64,000 bases of DNA. It comes from Chryseobacterium limigenitum. GTDB taxonomy: Bacteria; Bacteroidota; Bacteroidia; Flavobacteriales; Weeksellaceae. The number at the start of each line of letters is the position of its first letter. Position 1 is the stretch's first letter. Both the position numbers and the translations under genes were made by a program. Location of the stretch: assembly GCF_900114875.1 (NCBI RefSeq), contig NZ_FPKW01000013.1, positions 1 through 64,000 on the forward strand, read 5' to 3'. Under the pieces are notes generated by a model, which saw only the letters and a program-made list of their open reading frames with translations, had not been told where the DNA came from and made no database searches. Positions 53,735 to 62,922 of the stretch are shown here, one piece after another.

Positions 53735-54685
53735 CTATTGTGGTTTTATACTTACGAATTCTTTTGGACTTTCGTTGTAGTTTAATTTTTCCTTTAATGA
53801 TAATCGGATAGAATTCGATAATTCATCAATAATTTTTTGTTTGAAAGTAGGCTTATAATAAATAATACTTATCTCTCTGAAAGGGAAAGGCTTTTTAAAT
53901 CTAAACACATTTCCTTTTTGTTCTTCAGAAAGCTGACTTAAAGCTAATTCAGGCAAAATACTGATTCCTCCCACTTTATCCACCATATGCACCAAAGTCT
54001 GAATATTAGAAGCCAAGAAATCTAAATTCTTAGGTTTCAAAGTATTCTCTTTTAAATGACAGATATTTTCAAATTGGTTTCTTAAACAGTTTCCTTCCTC
54101 AAGCAACCAAACTTTTTCAACATTAAGATCTTCCGGAACAACGTAAGAATTTTTCTTATTAGCTTCAGTGTTTGAGCTGTAGATCATTAATTCTTCATTA
54201 AACAGGAAGTCCTGATAAAACTCGTCAGCGGTATCATAAGGTGTTGAAATAATTCCAGCGTCCAGTTCTCCGGCTTTTAAAGCTTTAATGATATTATCTG
54301 TCGTCATTTCTTTTACATTCATCTGAATTTTCGGGTTCTCTTCCAGGAATGCAAAAATTTCAGTTGGTAAAATGAATGAAGAAACAGTAGGAATAATACC
54401 TAGATTAATTGTTCCTCCTAAAATATTATTTAAAAGGTTCGCTTTATTCTTTAATTCATTGACAGATTCTATAATCACCTTCGCCTGATCAATAATCTGT
54501 AACCCGACATCCGTTGTACGAATCGGGTGTGTCGTTCTGTCGAAAACCTTTACATCCAGCTCATCTTCAAATTTCTGTATCATTGCACTCAATGTAGGCT
54601 GTGTAATGAAGCAGGCTTGAGCTGCTTTACCAAAGTGTTTATACTTATCTACGGCGATAAGATATTCCAATTGCTGAATGTTCAT
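53735..54685 (-). CDS. oxyR: OxyR-type LysR regulator of peroxide response
   Basis: 316 residues. N-terminal winged helix (MNIQQLEYLIAVDKYKHFGKAA), then the effector domain with C200 and C209 in GNCLRNQFENIC, the spacing of the redox cysteines of OxyR (C199/C208 in E. coli). It faces the catalase gene across a 132-base promoter region, the classic arrangement. Confidence 0.9.
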   Translation of the reverse strand: MNIQQLEYLIAVDKYKHFGKAAQACFITQPTLSAMIQKFEDELDVKVFDRTTHPIRTTDVGLQIIDQAKVIIESVNELKNKANLLNNILGGTINLGIIPTVSSFILPTEIFAFLEENPKIQMNVKEMTTDNIIKALKAGELDAGIISTPYDTADEFYQDFLFNEELMIYSSNTEANKKNSYVVPEDLNVEKVWLLEEGNCLRNQFENICHLKENTLKPKNLDFLASNIQTLVHMVDKVGGISILPELALSQLSEEQKGNVFRFKKPFPFREISIIYYKPTFKQKIIDELSNSIRLSLKEKLNYNESPKEFVSIKPQ

Positions 54686-54705
54686 CTGATTAATATTATC
54701 TATTA

Positions 54706-54755
54706 CAAAGATATGATGTTTTTGTTATTAGCAATCAAAATTTCAAGTAATTTTG
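54706..54755. promoter_or_regulatory. Divergent promoters of oxyR and the catalase gene
   Basis: Minus strand: TTG (54734-54732), 18 bases, TATCTTTG (54713-54706) for oxyR. Plus strand: TTTG (54721-54724), 23 bases, TAATTTTG (54748-54755) for catalase. The elements interleave, so binding here could control both. Confidence 0.5.
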
Positions 54756-54817
54756 ATAATTACTACCTTTACATATTGGTATATAAATAGTAAATCAATC
54801 ATTCAAATCATAACTAT

Positions 54818-56305
54818 ATGGATTCTAAAAAATTAACATTAAGTAGCGGTGCCCCATATTATGAGCATCAGGATTCCCAAACTGTTGGTCCAAGAGGTCC
54901 AGTATTGTTACAGGATTTTATACTTCAGGAAAACCTTGCTCATTTTGTAAGAGAAAGAATTCCTGAAAGAATTGTTCATGCAAAAGGTACAGGAGCTTAT
55001 GGAAAACTGACCATAACACACGATATTAGTAAATATACGAAAGCGAAATTATTCTCAAAGGTTGGGAATTCGTGCAAAATGTTTGCCCGCTTCTCTACTG
55101 TAGGCGGCGAAAAAGGAAGCGCAGATACGGCAAGAGACCCAAGAGGATTTGCTTTAAAATTTTACACAGAAGACGGAAATTGGGATTTAGTTGGAAACAA
55201 CACGCCTGTATTCTTTATTAAGGATGCTAAAAAGTTCCCGGATTTCATTCATACTCAAAAAAGAGTTCCAAAAACAAACTTAAAAAGCGCCACCATGATG
55301 TGGGACTTCTGGAGCTTAAATCCGGAATCGCTTCACCAGGTTTTAATATTAATGTCAGACAGAGGAACTCCTCACGGATTCAGACATATGCACGGTTTCG
55401 GATCTCACACTTTTTCAATGATCAATGCCAACAACGAAAGAGTTTGGGTGAAATTCCATTTTAAAACAAAACAGGGCGTTAAAAACTTCACGAATGAAGA
55501 TGCCGTAAAAATGGCAGGAGAAAATCCGGATTTTGCACAGGAAGATCTTTGCAACGCGATCGATAACGGAGATTTCCCGAAATGGACAATGTACATCCAG
55601 GTAATGACAGAAGATCAGGCAAGAGATTTCAGATGGAATCCTTTTGATATTACTAAAGTCTGGTTTCAGGGAGATTTTCCATTAATTGAAGTCGGAGAAA
55701 TGGAATTGAATGAAATTCCTGTTAATTATTTCGCTCACGTAGAACAATCTACTTTCTCACCAAGCAATTTGATTGATGGAATAAGCTTTTCTCCGGACAA
55801 AATGCTTCAGGGAAGATTATTTTCTTATCCCGATGCTCACAGATACAGAGTTGGAGTAAATGCTCACCAGCTAGAAGTAAACCGTTGTCCGTTTGCTGTT
55901 AATAATTATCAGAGAGATGGTTTTATGGCGGATTCAAGCCTGTATCAGGACAAACCCAATTATCACCCTAACAGTTTTGATGATATTACGGCAGATTCAG
56001 CCTATAAAAACTTCGAATATGAACTAGACAACAATCACGTTGCCAGCTATAACCGAAACGAAAATGATGATGATCATTACACTCAGCCAGGCTTATTATA
56101 TACAAAAGCAATGAATTCGGAAGACAGAGAAAATCTGGTTCACAACATTGTTGAAAGTATGAAAGGAATTGATGGCCCCAAGAGAGATGAAATTATAAAC
56201 AGACAACTGTGTCATTTTTTTAGAGCAAACATAGAACTTGGCATGAAAGTGGCTTCGCAACTACATGTTAACATTGATGCAAATATGATGAATCATTCCA
56301 AATAA
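54818..56305 (+). CDS. katA: Monofunctional haem catalase
   Basis: 495 residues. Distal His H54 in ERIVHAKGTGAYG, catalase core FARFSTVGGEKGSADTARD and proximal haem Tyr in RLFSYPDAHRYR. The length fits small-subunit (clade 3) catalases. Decomposes hydrogen peroxide; regulation by the divergent OxyR is expected. Confidence 0.96.
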   Translation: MDSKKLTLSSGAPYYEHQDSQTVGPRGPVLLQDFILQENLAHFVRERIPERIVHAKGTGAYGKLTITHDISKYTKAKLFSKVGNSCKMFARFSTVGGEKGSADTARDPRGFALKFYTEDGNWDLVGNNTPVFFIKDAKKFPDFIHTQKRVPKTNLKSATMMWDFWSLNPESLHQVLILMSDRGTPHGFRHMHGFGSHTFSMINANNERVWVKFHFKTKQGVKNFTNEDAVKMAGENPDFAQEDLCNAIDNGDFPKWTMYIQVMTEDQARDFRWNPFDITKVWFQGDFPLIEVGEMELNEIPVNYFAHVEQSTFSPSNLIDGISFSPDKMLQGRLFSYPDAHRYRVGVNAHQLEVNRCPFAVNNYQRDGFMADSSLYQDKPNYHPNSFDDITADSAYKNFEYELDNNHVASYNRNENDDDHYTQPGLLYTKAMNSEDRENLVHNIVESMKGIDGPKRDEIINRQLCHFFRANIELGMKVASQLHVNIDANMMNHSK

Positions 56306-56330
56306 GCATATTTGAATAATAATTTCAATT

Positions 56331-56366
56331 AAAAGGAAAAAAAGTTAAGATTTTTTCCTTTTTTTT
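56331..56366 (+). terminator. Rho-independent terminator of the catalase gene
   Basis: aaaaggaaaaaa pairs with ttttttcctttt around gttaaga, followed by a T-run. Confidence 0.78.
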
Positions 56367-56411
56367 GTAAAAAATTTATAATTTGCACAGAATAATATTT
56401 TAAAGTGGAAA

Positions 56412-57179
56412 ATGAGTTACGAAAATATATTATTAAATAAAGAAGATAAGTTATCAATAATCACAATAAACAGACCTGAAAGTCTAAATGCTTTAAATGC
56501 AAAGACAATTCAGGAAATAAGTTCAGCATTAGAAGAATTGAACTCTGACAGCACTTGCAGGGTGATCATTCTTACCGGAAGCGGAGAAAAATCTTTCGTT
56601 GCCGGAGCTGATATTAAAGAATTTAGTGATTTTGGACAAGAAAAAGCGGAAGAACTAGCCCGAAACGGACAAAACTTCCTTTTTAATAAAATAGAAAACC
56701 TATCCAAACCTGTAATTGCCGCAGTAAACGGTTTTGCATTAGGAGGAGGTTTAGAGCTTGCCATGGCATGCCACATCAGATACGCATCGGAAAATGCAAA
56801 ATTGGGGCTTCCGGAAGTTACCTTAGGATTAATTCCTGGGTACGGAGGAACTCAAAGGCTGCCGAAGCTTGTAGGAAAAGGCCTTGCCAACGAAATGATC
56901 TTCTCTGCCAAAATGATCCCAGCTCAAAGAGCCAAAGAGATCGGATTGGTTAATGAAGTATACCCTATCGAAGATTTATTAACAAAAACTAAAGAACTAG
57001 CAACCGTTATTGCCCGCAACTCACCGATGGCAATATCAAAGGCAATAAATGCCGTGAATTTATCTGATACGGAGAAAGGTTTTGAAACTGAAATCAAGTA
57101 TTTCGGAGAACTTTTTGAACTTAATGATAAAAAAGAAGGAGTTTCTGCTTTTATTGAAAAAAGAAAGCCTAACTTCTAA
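56412..57179 (+). CDS. Enoyl-CoA hydratase/isomerase (crotonase family)
   Basis: 255 residues. Oxyanion-hole segments AGADIKEF and NGFALGGGLELAMAC, and PEVTLGLIPGYGGTQRL with the catalytic-position Glu. Probably a 3-hydroxybutyryl- or enoyl-CoA hydratase of fatty acid degradation; the precise substrate cannot be read from sequence. Confidence 0.9.
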   Translation: MSYENILLNKEDKLSIITINRPESLNALNAKTIQEISSALEELNSDSTCRVIILTGSGEKSFVAGADIKEFSDFGQEKAEELARNGQNFLFNKIENLSKPVIAAVNGFALGGGLELAMACHIRYASENAKLGLPEVTLGLIPGYGGTQRLPKLVGKGLANEMIFSAKMIPAQRAKEIGLVNEVYPIEDLLTKTKELATVIARNSPMAISKAINAVNLSDTEKGFETEIKYFGELFELNDKKEGVSAFIEKRKPNF

Positions 57180-57221
57180 GAAAATTAATCCAATTATTTC
57201 GAAAAAAAACAATGACGCTGC

Positions 57222-57644
57222 ATGAATAAGTTTGATAAAGCTTATCTAAAAATGGCCCTCGAATGGGCAAAACTTTCCTACTGCAAACGAAAACAAGTAG
57301 GAGCTCTTATCGTAAAAGATAGGATGATTATTTCAGATGGTTACAACGGCACTCCTTCGGGATTTGAAAACTGCTGTGAAGATGACGACGGAAAAACACA
57401 CTGGTATGTACTGCACGCAGAAGCTAACGCAATATTGAAGTTAGCCTCTTCTACACAATCTGCAAAAGGAGCAACGTTATATTTAACGTTATCACCATGC
57501 AAAGAATGTAGCAAGCTCATTCTGCAGGCAGGAATTTCCAGACTAGTGTATATCAATGAATATTCGGACGATGATGGGATATCGTTCCTGAGGAACCATA
57601 ATATTGAAATAGAACAAATATCGGATTGTGAACTAAAAAAATAA
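57222..57644 (+). CDS. dCMP deaminase-like zinc enzyme (ComEB family)
   Basis: 140 residues. Zinc site HAEANAIL and PCKECSKLI, with ALEWAKLSYCKRKQVGALIV at the start, as in deoxycytidylate deaminases. Provides dUMP for thymidylate synthesis in the likely reading. Ten bases before xerD. Confidence 0.88.
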   Translation: MNKFDKAYLKMALEWAKLSYCKRKQVGALIVKDRMIISDGYNGTPSGFENCCEDDDGKTHWYVLHAEANAILKLASSTQSAKGATLYLTLSPCKECSKLILQAGISRLVYINEYSDDDGISFLRNHNIEIEQISDCELKK

Positions 57645-57653
57645 GCACAAACA

Positions 57654-58568
57654 ATGACTTGGGATGAAAAAATTAAGGATTTTGAAATATTTCTTCGATT
57701 CGAAAGAAATTTTTCAGAAAACACTCTCGACGCATACGTACGAGACATTAAGAAATTAAAAGAATACGCAGTAGAGGATCTGGAAAACATCGGTCCGGGT
57801 TCTATAGGGTATGATAACCTGCAAGAGTACATCTTCAACCTTTCCAAACAAAAATTCAGCGAAAGATCACAGGCAAGATGGATTTCTTCTATAAAAGCTT
57901 TCTTCAAATTTTTACTTGAAGATGAGTTTCGTGAAGACAATCCCGCATCTTTGCTTGAGGGTCCCAAGTTGGGATTATATCTGCCGGACACATTAAGCCT
58001 TCCTGATATCAATAAGATTATCAACGCAATAGAAGTGTCTTCAGATCTTGGAAAGAGAAACCTGTGTATCATTGAGGTACTTTACGGATGTGGGCTCCGC
58101 GTTTCGGAACTTATTGATCTTAAAATTTCAAACATCAACTTCGTAGAAAATTACATCAAAGTAAACGGAAAGGGTAATAAAACCCGTTTCGTACCATTGG
58201 CTGATTTTACTGCAGATCTGTTGAAAAGCTATATCGAAGACACTCGTTCGAAAAGCAAGATTAATAAGAAGTACGAAGATTCACTATTTCTGAACAGCAG
58301 AGGCACATCTATGTCCAGAGTAATAGTATTCTTAATCATAAAAGAGCTTACAGATAAAGCAGGTGTAAGCAAAAAAATATCTCCACACACGTTCAGACAT
58401 TCTTTTGCAACGCATTTATTACAAAATGGTGCAGATCTACGTTATATACAGGAAATGCTCGGTCATTCCAGTATTACAACAACGGAAATCTATACCCATT
58501 TGAAAACAGAAGAACTTCGCGATGTGATATTAAATTATCACCCGAGAAATATTAATATTGCTCAATGA
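57654..58568 (+). CDS. xerD: Tyrosine recombinase XerD
   Basis: 304 residues. SAM-like N-terminal domain (1-105), catalytic domain with R149 (GLRVSEL), H245 and R248 (HTFRHSF), H271 (LGHSS) and nucleophile Y280. Length and sequence fit the chromosome-dimer resolving XerC/XerD pair rather than a phage integrase, and the housekeeping context agrees. Overlaps the NUDIX gene by 4 bases. Confidence 0.9.
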   Translation: MTWDEKIKDFEIFLRFERNFSENTLDAYVRDIKKLKEYAVEDLENIGPGSIGYDNLQEYIFNLSKQKFSERSQARWISSIKAFFKFLLEDEFREDNPASLLEGPKLGLYLPDTLSLPDINKIINAIEVSSDLGKRNLCIIEVLYGCGLRVSELIDLKISNINFVENYIKVNGKGNKTRFVPLADFTADLLKSYIEDTRSKSKINKKYEDSLFLNSRGTSMSRVIVFLIIKELTDKAGVSKKISPHTFRHSFATHLLQNGADLRYIQEMLGHSSITTTEIYTHLKTEELRDVILNYHPRNINIAQ

Positions 58569-59080
58569 AAATATTGAAATATTGCCCAAGCTGTGGCAAA
58601 GAATCTCTACATTGGGATGGCGAAAAAAAATGGAGCTGCCCCAATTGTAATTTCAATCTTTACAACAATGTTGCCGGTGCAGTAGCAGTGGTCATAAGAT
58701 GTGGAGATGAGATTTATCTTACCAGAAGAAATCAGGAGCCCAAAAAGGGAAAACTTGATCTGGCAGGAGGTTTTGTAGATCCGAAAGAAAGCGCAGAAGA
58801 AACCTGCAAAAGAGAGCTTTTTGAGGAACTTCAGCTTGATATCAATATTTCAAACTTAAAGTATTTAACGAGTCTTCCAAACGTTTATCAATACAAGGAA
58901 ATTGATTATAATACGATCGATTTGTTTTATGAATACAATGTTTCGGAGAAATTTGAAGTGAATATTGCGTTGTCTGAGATCTCAGAAACACAATGGATTC
59001 GTTTAAATGAAATCAATCTCGATGATATCGCTTTTGATTCTCAGAAAATATTTTTTGAAAGGTATTTAAAGAATATTTAA
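58565..59080 (+). CDS. NUDIX hydrolase with N-terminal zinc ribbon
   Basis: 171 residues. A zinc ribbon CPSCGKE...CPNCNFN (7-30) precedes a NUDIX box GGFVDPKESAEETCKRELFEELQL, with all acidic residues kept. NudC-like NAD pyrophosphatases carry such ribbons, but the protein is shorter than NudC; substrate unknown. Confidence 0.88.
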   Translation: MKILKYCPSCGKESLHWDGEKKWSCPNCNFNLYNNVAGAVAVVIRCGDEIYLTRRNQEPKKGKLDLAGGFVDPKESAEETCKRELFEELQLDINISNLKYLTSLPNVYQYKEIDYNTIDLFYEYNVSEKFEVNIALSEISETQWIRLNEINLDDIAFDSQKIFFERYLKNI

Positions 59081-59098
59081 TTCTTTAAAATATATCAT

Positions 59099-59172
59099 CT
59101 CTCGCAGATTTTATGAATTAATGATAAAATAATTATCAGCTAAATTTGTAAAATCTGCGAGAGTTTTTTTTG
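59099..59172. terminator. Large bidirectional terminator hairpin
   Basis: ctctcgcagatttta (59099-59113) and its exact complement (59149-59163) form a 15-bp stem; the 35-base loop has its own small hairpin (tgataa/ttatca). A T-run follows on the plus strand. It separates convergent genes. Confidence 0.85.
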
Positions 59173-59179
59173 CATTAAA

Positions 59180-59638
59180 TTAATATGTTTTGTTTTTGAG
59201 CATTTCCTCAAAGTAAGAACCAATAAGCTTTCGTTCAGCATCAGAAAGATTGGCTTCTTTATGATAAGGAATATATCCCGGCATAGGCATCATTCTGTTC
59301 TGAACGCTTTCTGCGGCTCTGCTTAGCATATTTTCTTTCAGTTCTTTGTTATACGTTCCCCAAATTGAAAAATTAAGACGTTCTCTTCCTTCATTTACAT
59401 GGCTTTTTAGAGACCATGAAATCGGAGCAATAAAAGCGTATTTAGGATAAACCGTTTCATTGGAATGGCAGTCATAACAGGCGCCTTTTATCAAGTCTCT
59501 TATCTTTTGCGGAGTCTTTTTAACATCCACAAAATTCACCGCATGATTCACAGGTCTGTTAACTCTATCGATCGGAATAAACTGAATGATCGCAAAGCCC
59601 ACCAAACTCCAAAACACAATTTTCTTAAAAGTCTTCAT
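59180..59638 (-). CDS. Haem-binding domain protein (single CXXCH)
   Basis: 152 residues. One N-terminal helix (about 6-22) and a haem motif CYDCHSNETVYP, then IAPISWSLKSHVNEGRERLNFS, the signature of the Bacteroidota haem-binding domain family. Anchored at the periplasmic face; electron partner unknown. Follows the Ig-like lipoprotein gene by seven bases. Confidence 0.85.
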   Translation of the reverse strand: MKTFKKIVFWSLVGFAIIQFIPIDRVNRPVNHAVNFVDVKKTPQKIRDLIKGACYDCHSNETVYPKYAFIAPISWSLKSHVNEGRERLNFSIWGTYNKELKENMLSRAAESVQNRMMPMPGYIPYHKEANLSDAERKLIGSYFEEMLKNKTY

Positions 59639-59645
59639 AATTTTC

Positions 59646-61400
59646 TTACTTCACAGGAGTTAAAACAGCACCTCCTGATTTCAACTCACGGTTATTTGCA
59701 TCTTGTTTTACAGGTTTTTCCTGCGCATTAGGAAAAGGTGTTGCTGTTTTAGGAGCAGAGATCTTAGGACTGTCCAACGTTCTTGCATCTTTTAAATCCC
59801 ACGTTTCATTGGTTTCCCACAACGGTCTTATGACAGCGAGTTTGTAAAACACATAGGAATCTTCAGCAAAGACCTCTTTTAAGAAATCAGATTCATCCCA
59901 ATATTTATTTTCGTTATTATCAACCAATATTCGGACGATGTATTCGGCAGGTTTTAAGATGTCGAATTTAACTTCATTTCCTTTTGTATATTTCTGATAA
60001 ACAATTTTTTCTGATGCATCTAATAGCTGAACCCAATAGCTTGTAGCCGGTGCATTTTCAAGTTTTAATGTCAAATTACCGTAATTTTCAACCTTATCAG
60101 CTTCAAAATCGAAACGTTTTGAATCAGAATTTTTAGCATAAAAAGAAGAAACCGTTGTCTTTGGAACTGTTAATTGATATTTTTTACCTGCAATAAAGTC
60201 TGATTTAACTAAAATCTGATACGGATTGGTTTCAGAAATCTTAGCCGTAAACTCCTGAGTAGTTAAACTGTCGCTTTTCAGTACCCATTTTTCAGGATTT
60301 ATTTTATCGATAATATAATTTGAAGTGATCCTGAAATCCGTTTTTGGAGGTAACAAACCACCATCATTATTATAAATTTGCATTTCACTTTTAGCATTCT
60401 GCTTATAAAAAACGGACACTGTATCTTTTTTATTATCAACATCATAGCTGAATTTTAAATTTTCAGTTGTCCCTTGCCCAACGTTTTGTTTAAGAGCGTC
60501 AAACCAGATATTGATAGAATCTGATTTTGGTCGATGAGTAACTTTTATGTCCTGAAGCTTGTCATTTATTGAAAGAACTTTCACATCAGTAGGATTCCCT
60601 TCGAATGTCATTAAAATTCCGCCCGGAACTTCTTTCATTTCACCATATTTTAGGGCTTTTTTAGACGGATATATTTTTAAATTTAATCCTGAAACAGATT
60701 TTTCAACATCCACAGGTTCTTTCAGGAAACCAACTTTTTCTTTTCCGGGATCATACATTGAGTTTCCGTTTTCATCTTCAAAAGCAATGATCTTATATTT
60801 GCCCGGAGACAGGTAATTCAGTTCATAATAACCGTCTGTATCAACTTTAGTGATGTAATAAGGTTTTTGCTTATAATTAATGGTATCTTTTGCCTGATAC
60901 AACCCTACAACAAGTTTATTATCCGCACTTTCAGATTGTTTTTTTATCGCTAAGGGATCTTTAACCTCACCACTTATATATAAATCATCCAGCTTTTCTC
61001 CTGTGGAAAATGCAAAATTGAAATAACGAAGAACATTGGCTTCATTATTATCAACAATAGAATTTCCAAAATTGAAATTATAGGTCGTATTGGCCTGCAA
61101 AGTATCCGTCCATTGGATTAAAATATATTTATTGGCGATATTTGAAGGCAAAATACGCTTGATATTTTTAATTGGCGGAGAAATAATCAGGTTTTTATTG
61201 ATGTCTTTCAGTGTAATATATTCATCAAAATCAAGACGCAGTTCACGAATATCTCTTGAAACATTAATCCTCGTTGTATCAATATTTGAGCTTAAAAATT
61301 TTGGTGCCAAAGAATCTTTAGGTCCACCAACCGGAGAACCTACTCTTGCACACGATTGCAAAAGAAAACCAATAATAAATAAGAGAAGAAGTCTTTTCAT
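59646..61400 (-). CDS. Ig-like domain lipoprotein
   Basis: 584 residues from the ATG at 61400 (MKRLLLLFIIGFLLQSC); the longer frame overlaps the upstream gene. Lipobox FLLQSC. The region 25-125 (PKFLSSNIDTTRINVSRDIRELRLDFDEYITL...TTYNFNFGNSIVDNNE) is a bacterial Ig-like (BIG_5) domain; the rest is beta-rich with a carboxypeptidase-regulatory-like stretch (YYELNYLSPGKYKIIAFEDENGN). Surface-exposed structural lipoprotein likely. Confidence 0.82.
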   Translation of the reverse strand: MKRLLLLFIIGFLLQSCARVGSPVGGPKDSLAPKFLSSNIDTTRINVSRDIRELRLDFDEYITLKDINKNLIISPPIKNIKRILPSNIANKYILIQWTDTLQANTTYNFNFGNSIVDNNEANVLRYFNFAFSTGEKLDDLYISGEVKDPLAIKKQSESADNKLVVGLYQAKDTINYKQKPYYITKVDTDGYYELNYLSPGKYKIIAFEDENGNSMYDPGKEKVGFLKEPVDVEKSVSGLNLKIYPSKKALKYGEMKEVPGGILMTFEGNPTDVKVLSINDKLQDIKVTHRPKSDSINIWFDALKQNVGQGTTENLKFSYDVDNKKDTVSVFYKQNAKSEMQIYNNDGGLLPPKTDFRITSNYIIDKINPEKWVLKSDSLTTQEFTAKISETNPYQILVKSDFIAGKKYQLTVPKTTVSSFYAKNSDSKRFDFEADKVENYGNLTLKLENAPATSYWVQLLDASEKIVYQKYTKGNEVKFDILKPAEYIVRILVDNNENKYWDESDFLKEVFAEDSYVFYKLAVIRPLWETNETWDLKDARTLDSPKISAPKTATPFPNAQEKPVKQDANNRELKSGGAVLTPVK

Positions 61401-61425
61401 GAATATGTTTAAGCAAAAGTAAACA

Positions 61426-62682
61426 TTATTCTGTAACATCCTGCCCGCCATTTAAAGAATCTTTATTGTCATTCATCACACTGTGCAGCTTATCTTTCTG
61501 CACCGGAAAATCTTCAAATAACCCGGATAAAGCAAGCGCTGTATAGACTTTGGTTGAATATTTGTTCCCGATTGCCACAATGGTTACTTTTGATTTTAAT
61601 AAGTGGGCGAAAACAGAATTTGTTCCGTGCCACCATCCGTTATGGTAAGTCAATTTTTCTCCGTTATCAAAAATTTTCATTCTAAATCCTAAACCGTAAT
61701 TGTTCATTCCCGCCTTTTCATTGCTGTAAGGAGAGAAAACCATTTCCATCAACTCCGGTTTTAAGAAATCTTTTGAGAACATTGCTTTTGAGAAATTATA
61801 AAGATCTCTTGGCGTTGTATAAACGTTTTTATCGCCATAAATAAGGTCTAATCTATCTAAAGGATATAACTTACCTCCATAATAGAAAGACTGTGAAGCT
61901 GTAGGAATATCTTTTTCCTGGAAAATGTAAGTGTTTTTCATTTTCAAAGGATCAAAAACCATTTCCTTCATTGCCTGTGGAAAAGGAGTTTTGGTTACTT
62001 TCTCGATTAGCAAAGCCAACAATGCAAAATTGGTATTGCAGTACATGAAACCTGTGTCGGTATCTCTTGCCAGTTCAGGTTTGTATTTAATGATCATATT
62101 TAATACATCCTGATTGGTAATGTAAGGTTTTGCAAGTTCAGGTGATGCTGGTGGGATTTTAGCAATAAAATATTCATACTTTGGAAGACCGCTTCTTTGA
62201 TCCAATAAAGTCTGAACCGTCACATTTGGGTAAGGAAATCCCGGGAAAAACTGGGTCAAATGATCCGTAAATTTTATTTTTCCGGCTTCGATTAATTTCA
62301 TCATCGCCATCGCCGTTAATGTTTTTGAAACTGAAGCAACATGCAAAGGTGTATTTTTATCGATCGGCATTTGGTTGCCTTCTCTTCCAAAACCTCTGTA
62401 ATTTTCATATAAAATATCGTCACCTTTTGCTACTAATATTCCGCCACTAAGGTCGCTACCTTCCCAAATCTTTTTGTAATACTGATCTATATAACGAACA
62501 AGAGAGGCTTTGTCAGAAAGCTGTCCGTCACCTTTTGTGAAAACATTACTAAGATCTACGCTTCCATAATTGGGGAGATCGGTGGTATTTTCAGTTACAT
62601 ATTCTTTAGAGTCGGATTTTTTTTTACAGGAAAAAACAAGTAAAAAAACAGCTAAAATAAGTACAAAGTTACGCTTCTTCAT
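61426..62682 (-). CDS. Serine hydrolase lipoprotein (beta-lactamase/class C-like)
   Basis: 418 residues. Lipobox Cys at 19 (LLVFSC). Active-site SxxK is S117-VSK120 (HVASVSKTL), YxN is YCNTNF, and a HNGWWHGTNS motif replaces KTG. This is the penicillin-binding-protein-like hydrolase group, which includes esterases and peptidases; beta-lactam hydrolysis is not implied. Confidence 0.87.
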   Translation of the reverse strand: MKKRNFVLILAVFLLVFSCKKKSDSKEYVTENTTDLPNYGSVDLSNVFTKGDGQLSDKASLVRYIDQYYKKIWEGSDLSGGILVAKGDDILYENYRGFGREGNQMPIDKNTPLHVASVSKTLTAMAMMKLIEAGKIKFTDHLTQFFPGFPYPNVTVQTLLDQRSGLPKYEYFIAKIPPASPELAKPYITNQDVLNMIIKYKPELARDTDTGFMYCNTNFALLALLIEKVTKTPFPQAMKEMVFDPLKMKNTYIFQEKDIPTASQSFYYGGKLYPLDRLDLIYGDKNVYTTPRDLYNFSKAMFSKDFLKPELMEMVFSPYSNEKAGMNNYGLGFRMKIFDNGEKLTYHNGWWHGTNSVFAHLLKSKVTIVAIGNKYSTKVYTALALSGLFEDFPVQKDKLHSVMNDNKDSLNGGQDVTE

Positions 62683-62922
62683 GAGTTTCGAAAATGAGCG
62701 GCAATTTAATAAAACTCAAAATAAATATGGAATTCTTGCTGTAAATTATGAATTATTTAACATAAACTAGAGCGAAATCTTGAAATTGTAAAATGACAAC
62801 TTTCTTTTGAGATGCTTCGACTTCGCTCAGCATGACATTTCTAATACTAACCGTTTACTTTTAACAGAATAGTTGTAGCGATGTCATGCTGAGCGAAGTC
62901 GAAGTATTTAAACGAGATTTAT
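62683..62922. other. Intergenic region with a perfect REP hairpin
   Basis: About 240 bases between two minus-strand genes. It contains the inverted repeat listed separately and no ORF. Confidence 0.6.
62815..62904. repeat. Perfect 24-bp inverted repeat (CTTCGACTTCGCTCAGCATGACAT)
   Basis: Arms at 62815-62838 and 62881-62904 are exact complements, with a 42-base loop. The tip of the arm (CATGACAT) relates to the TCAT..TGA REP families in the window. Confidence 0.85.

Noticed and set aside
57341-58072. Open frame of 243 codons on the minus strand
   Set aside because: It runs opposite to the deaminase and xerD genes, which have complete motifs; its translation shows no domain.
57654-58568. Phage or integron integrase
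   Set aside because: Length, motif set and housekeeping neighbours fit XerD; no att sites, phage genes or cassettes are seen.
61426-62682. Beta-lactamase resistance gene
   Set aside because: The SxxK family is broad; the lipoprotein signal, HNG motif and operon context give no support for beta-lactam hydrolysis.
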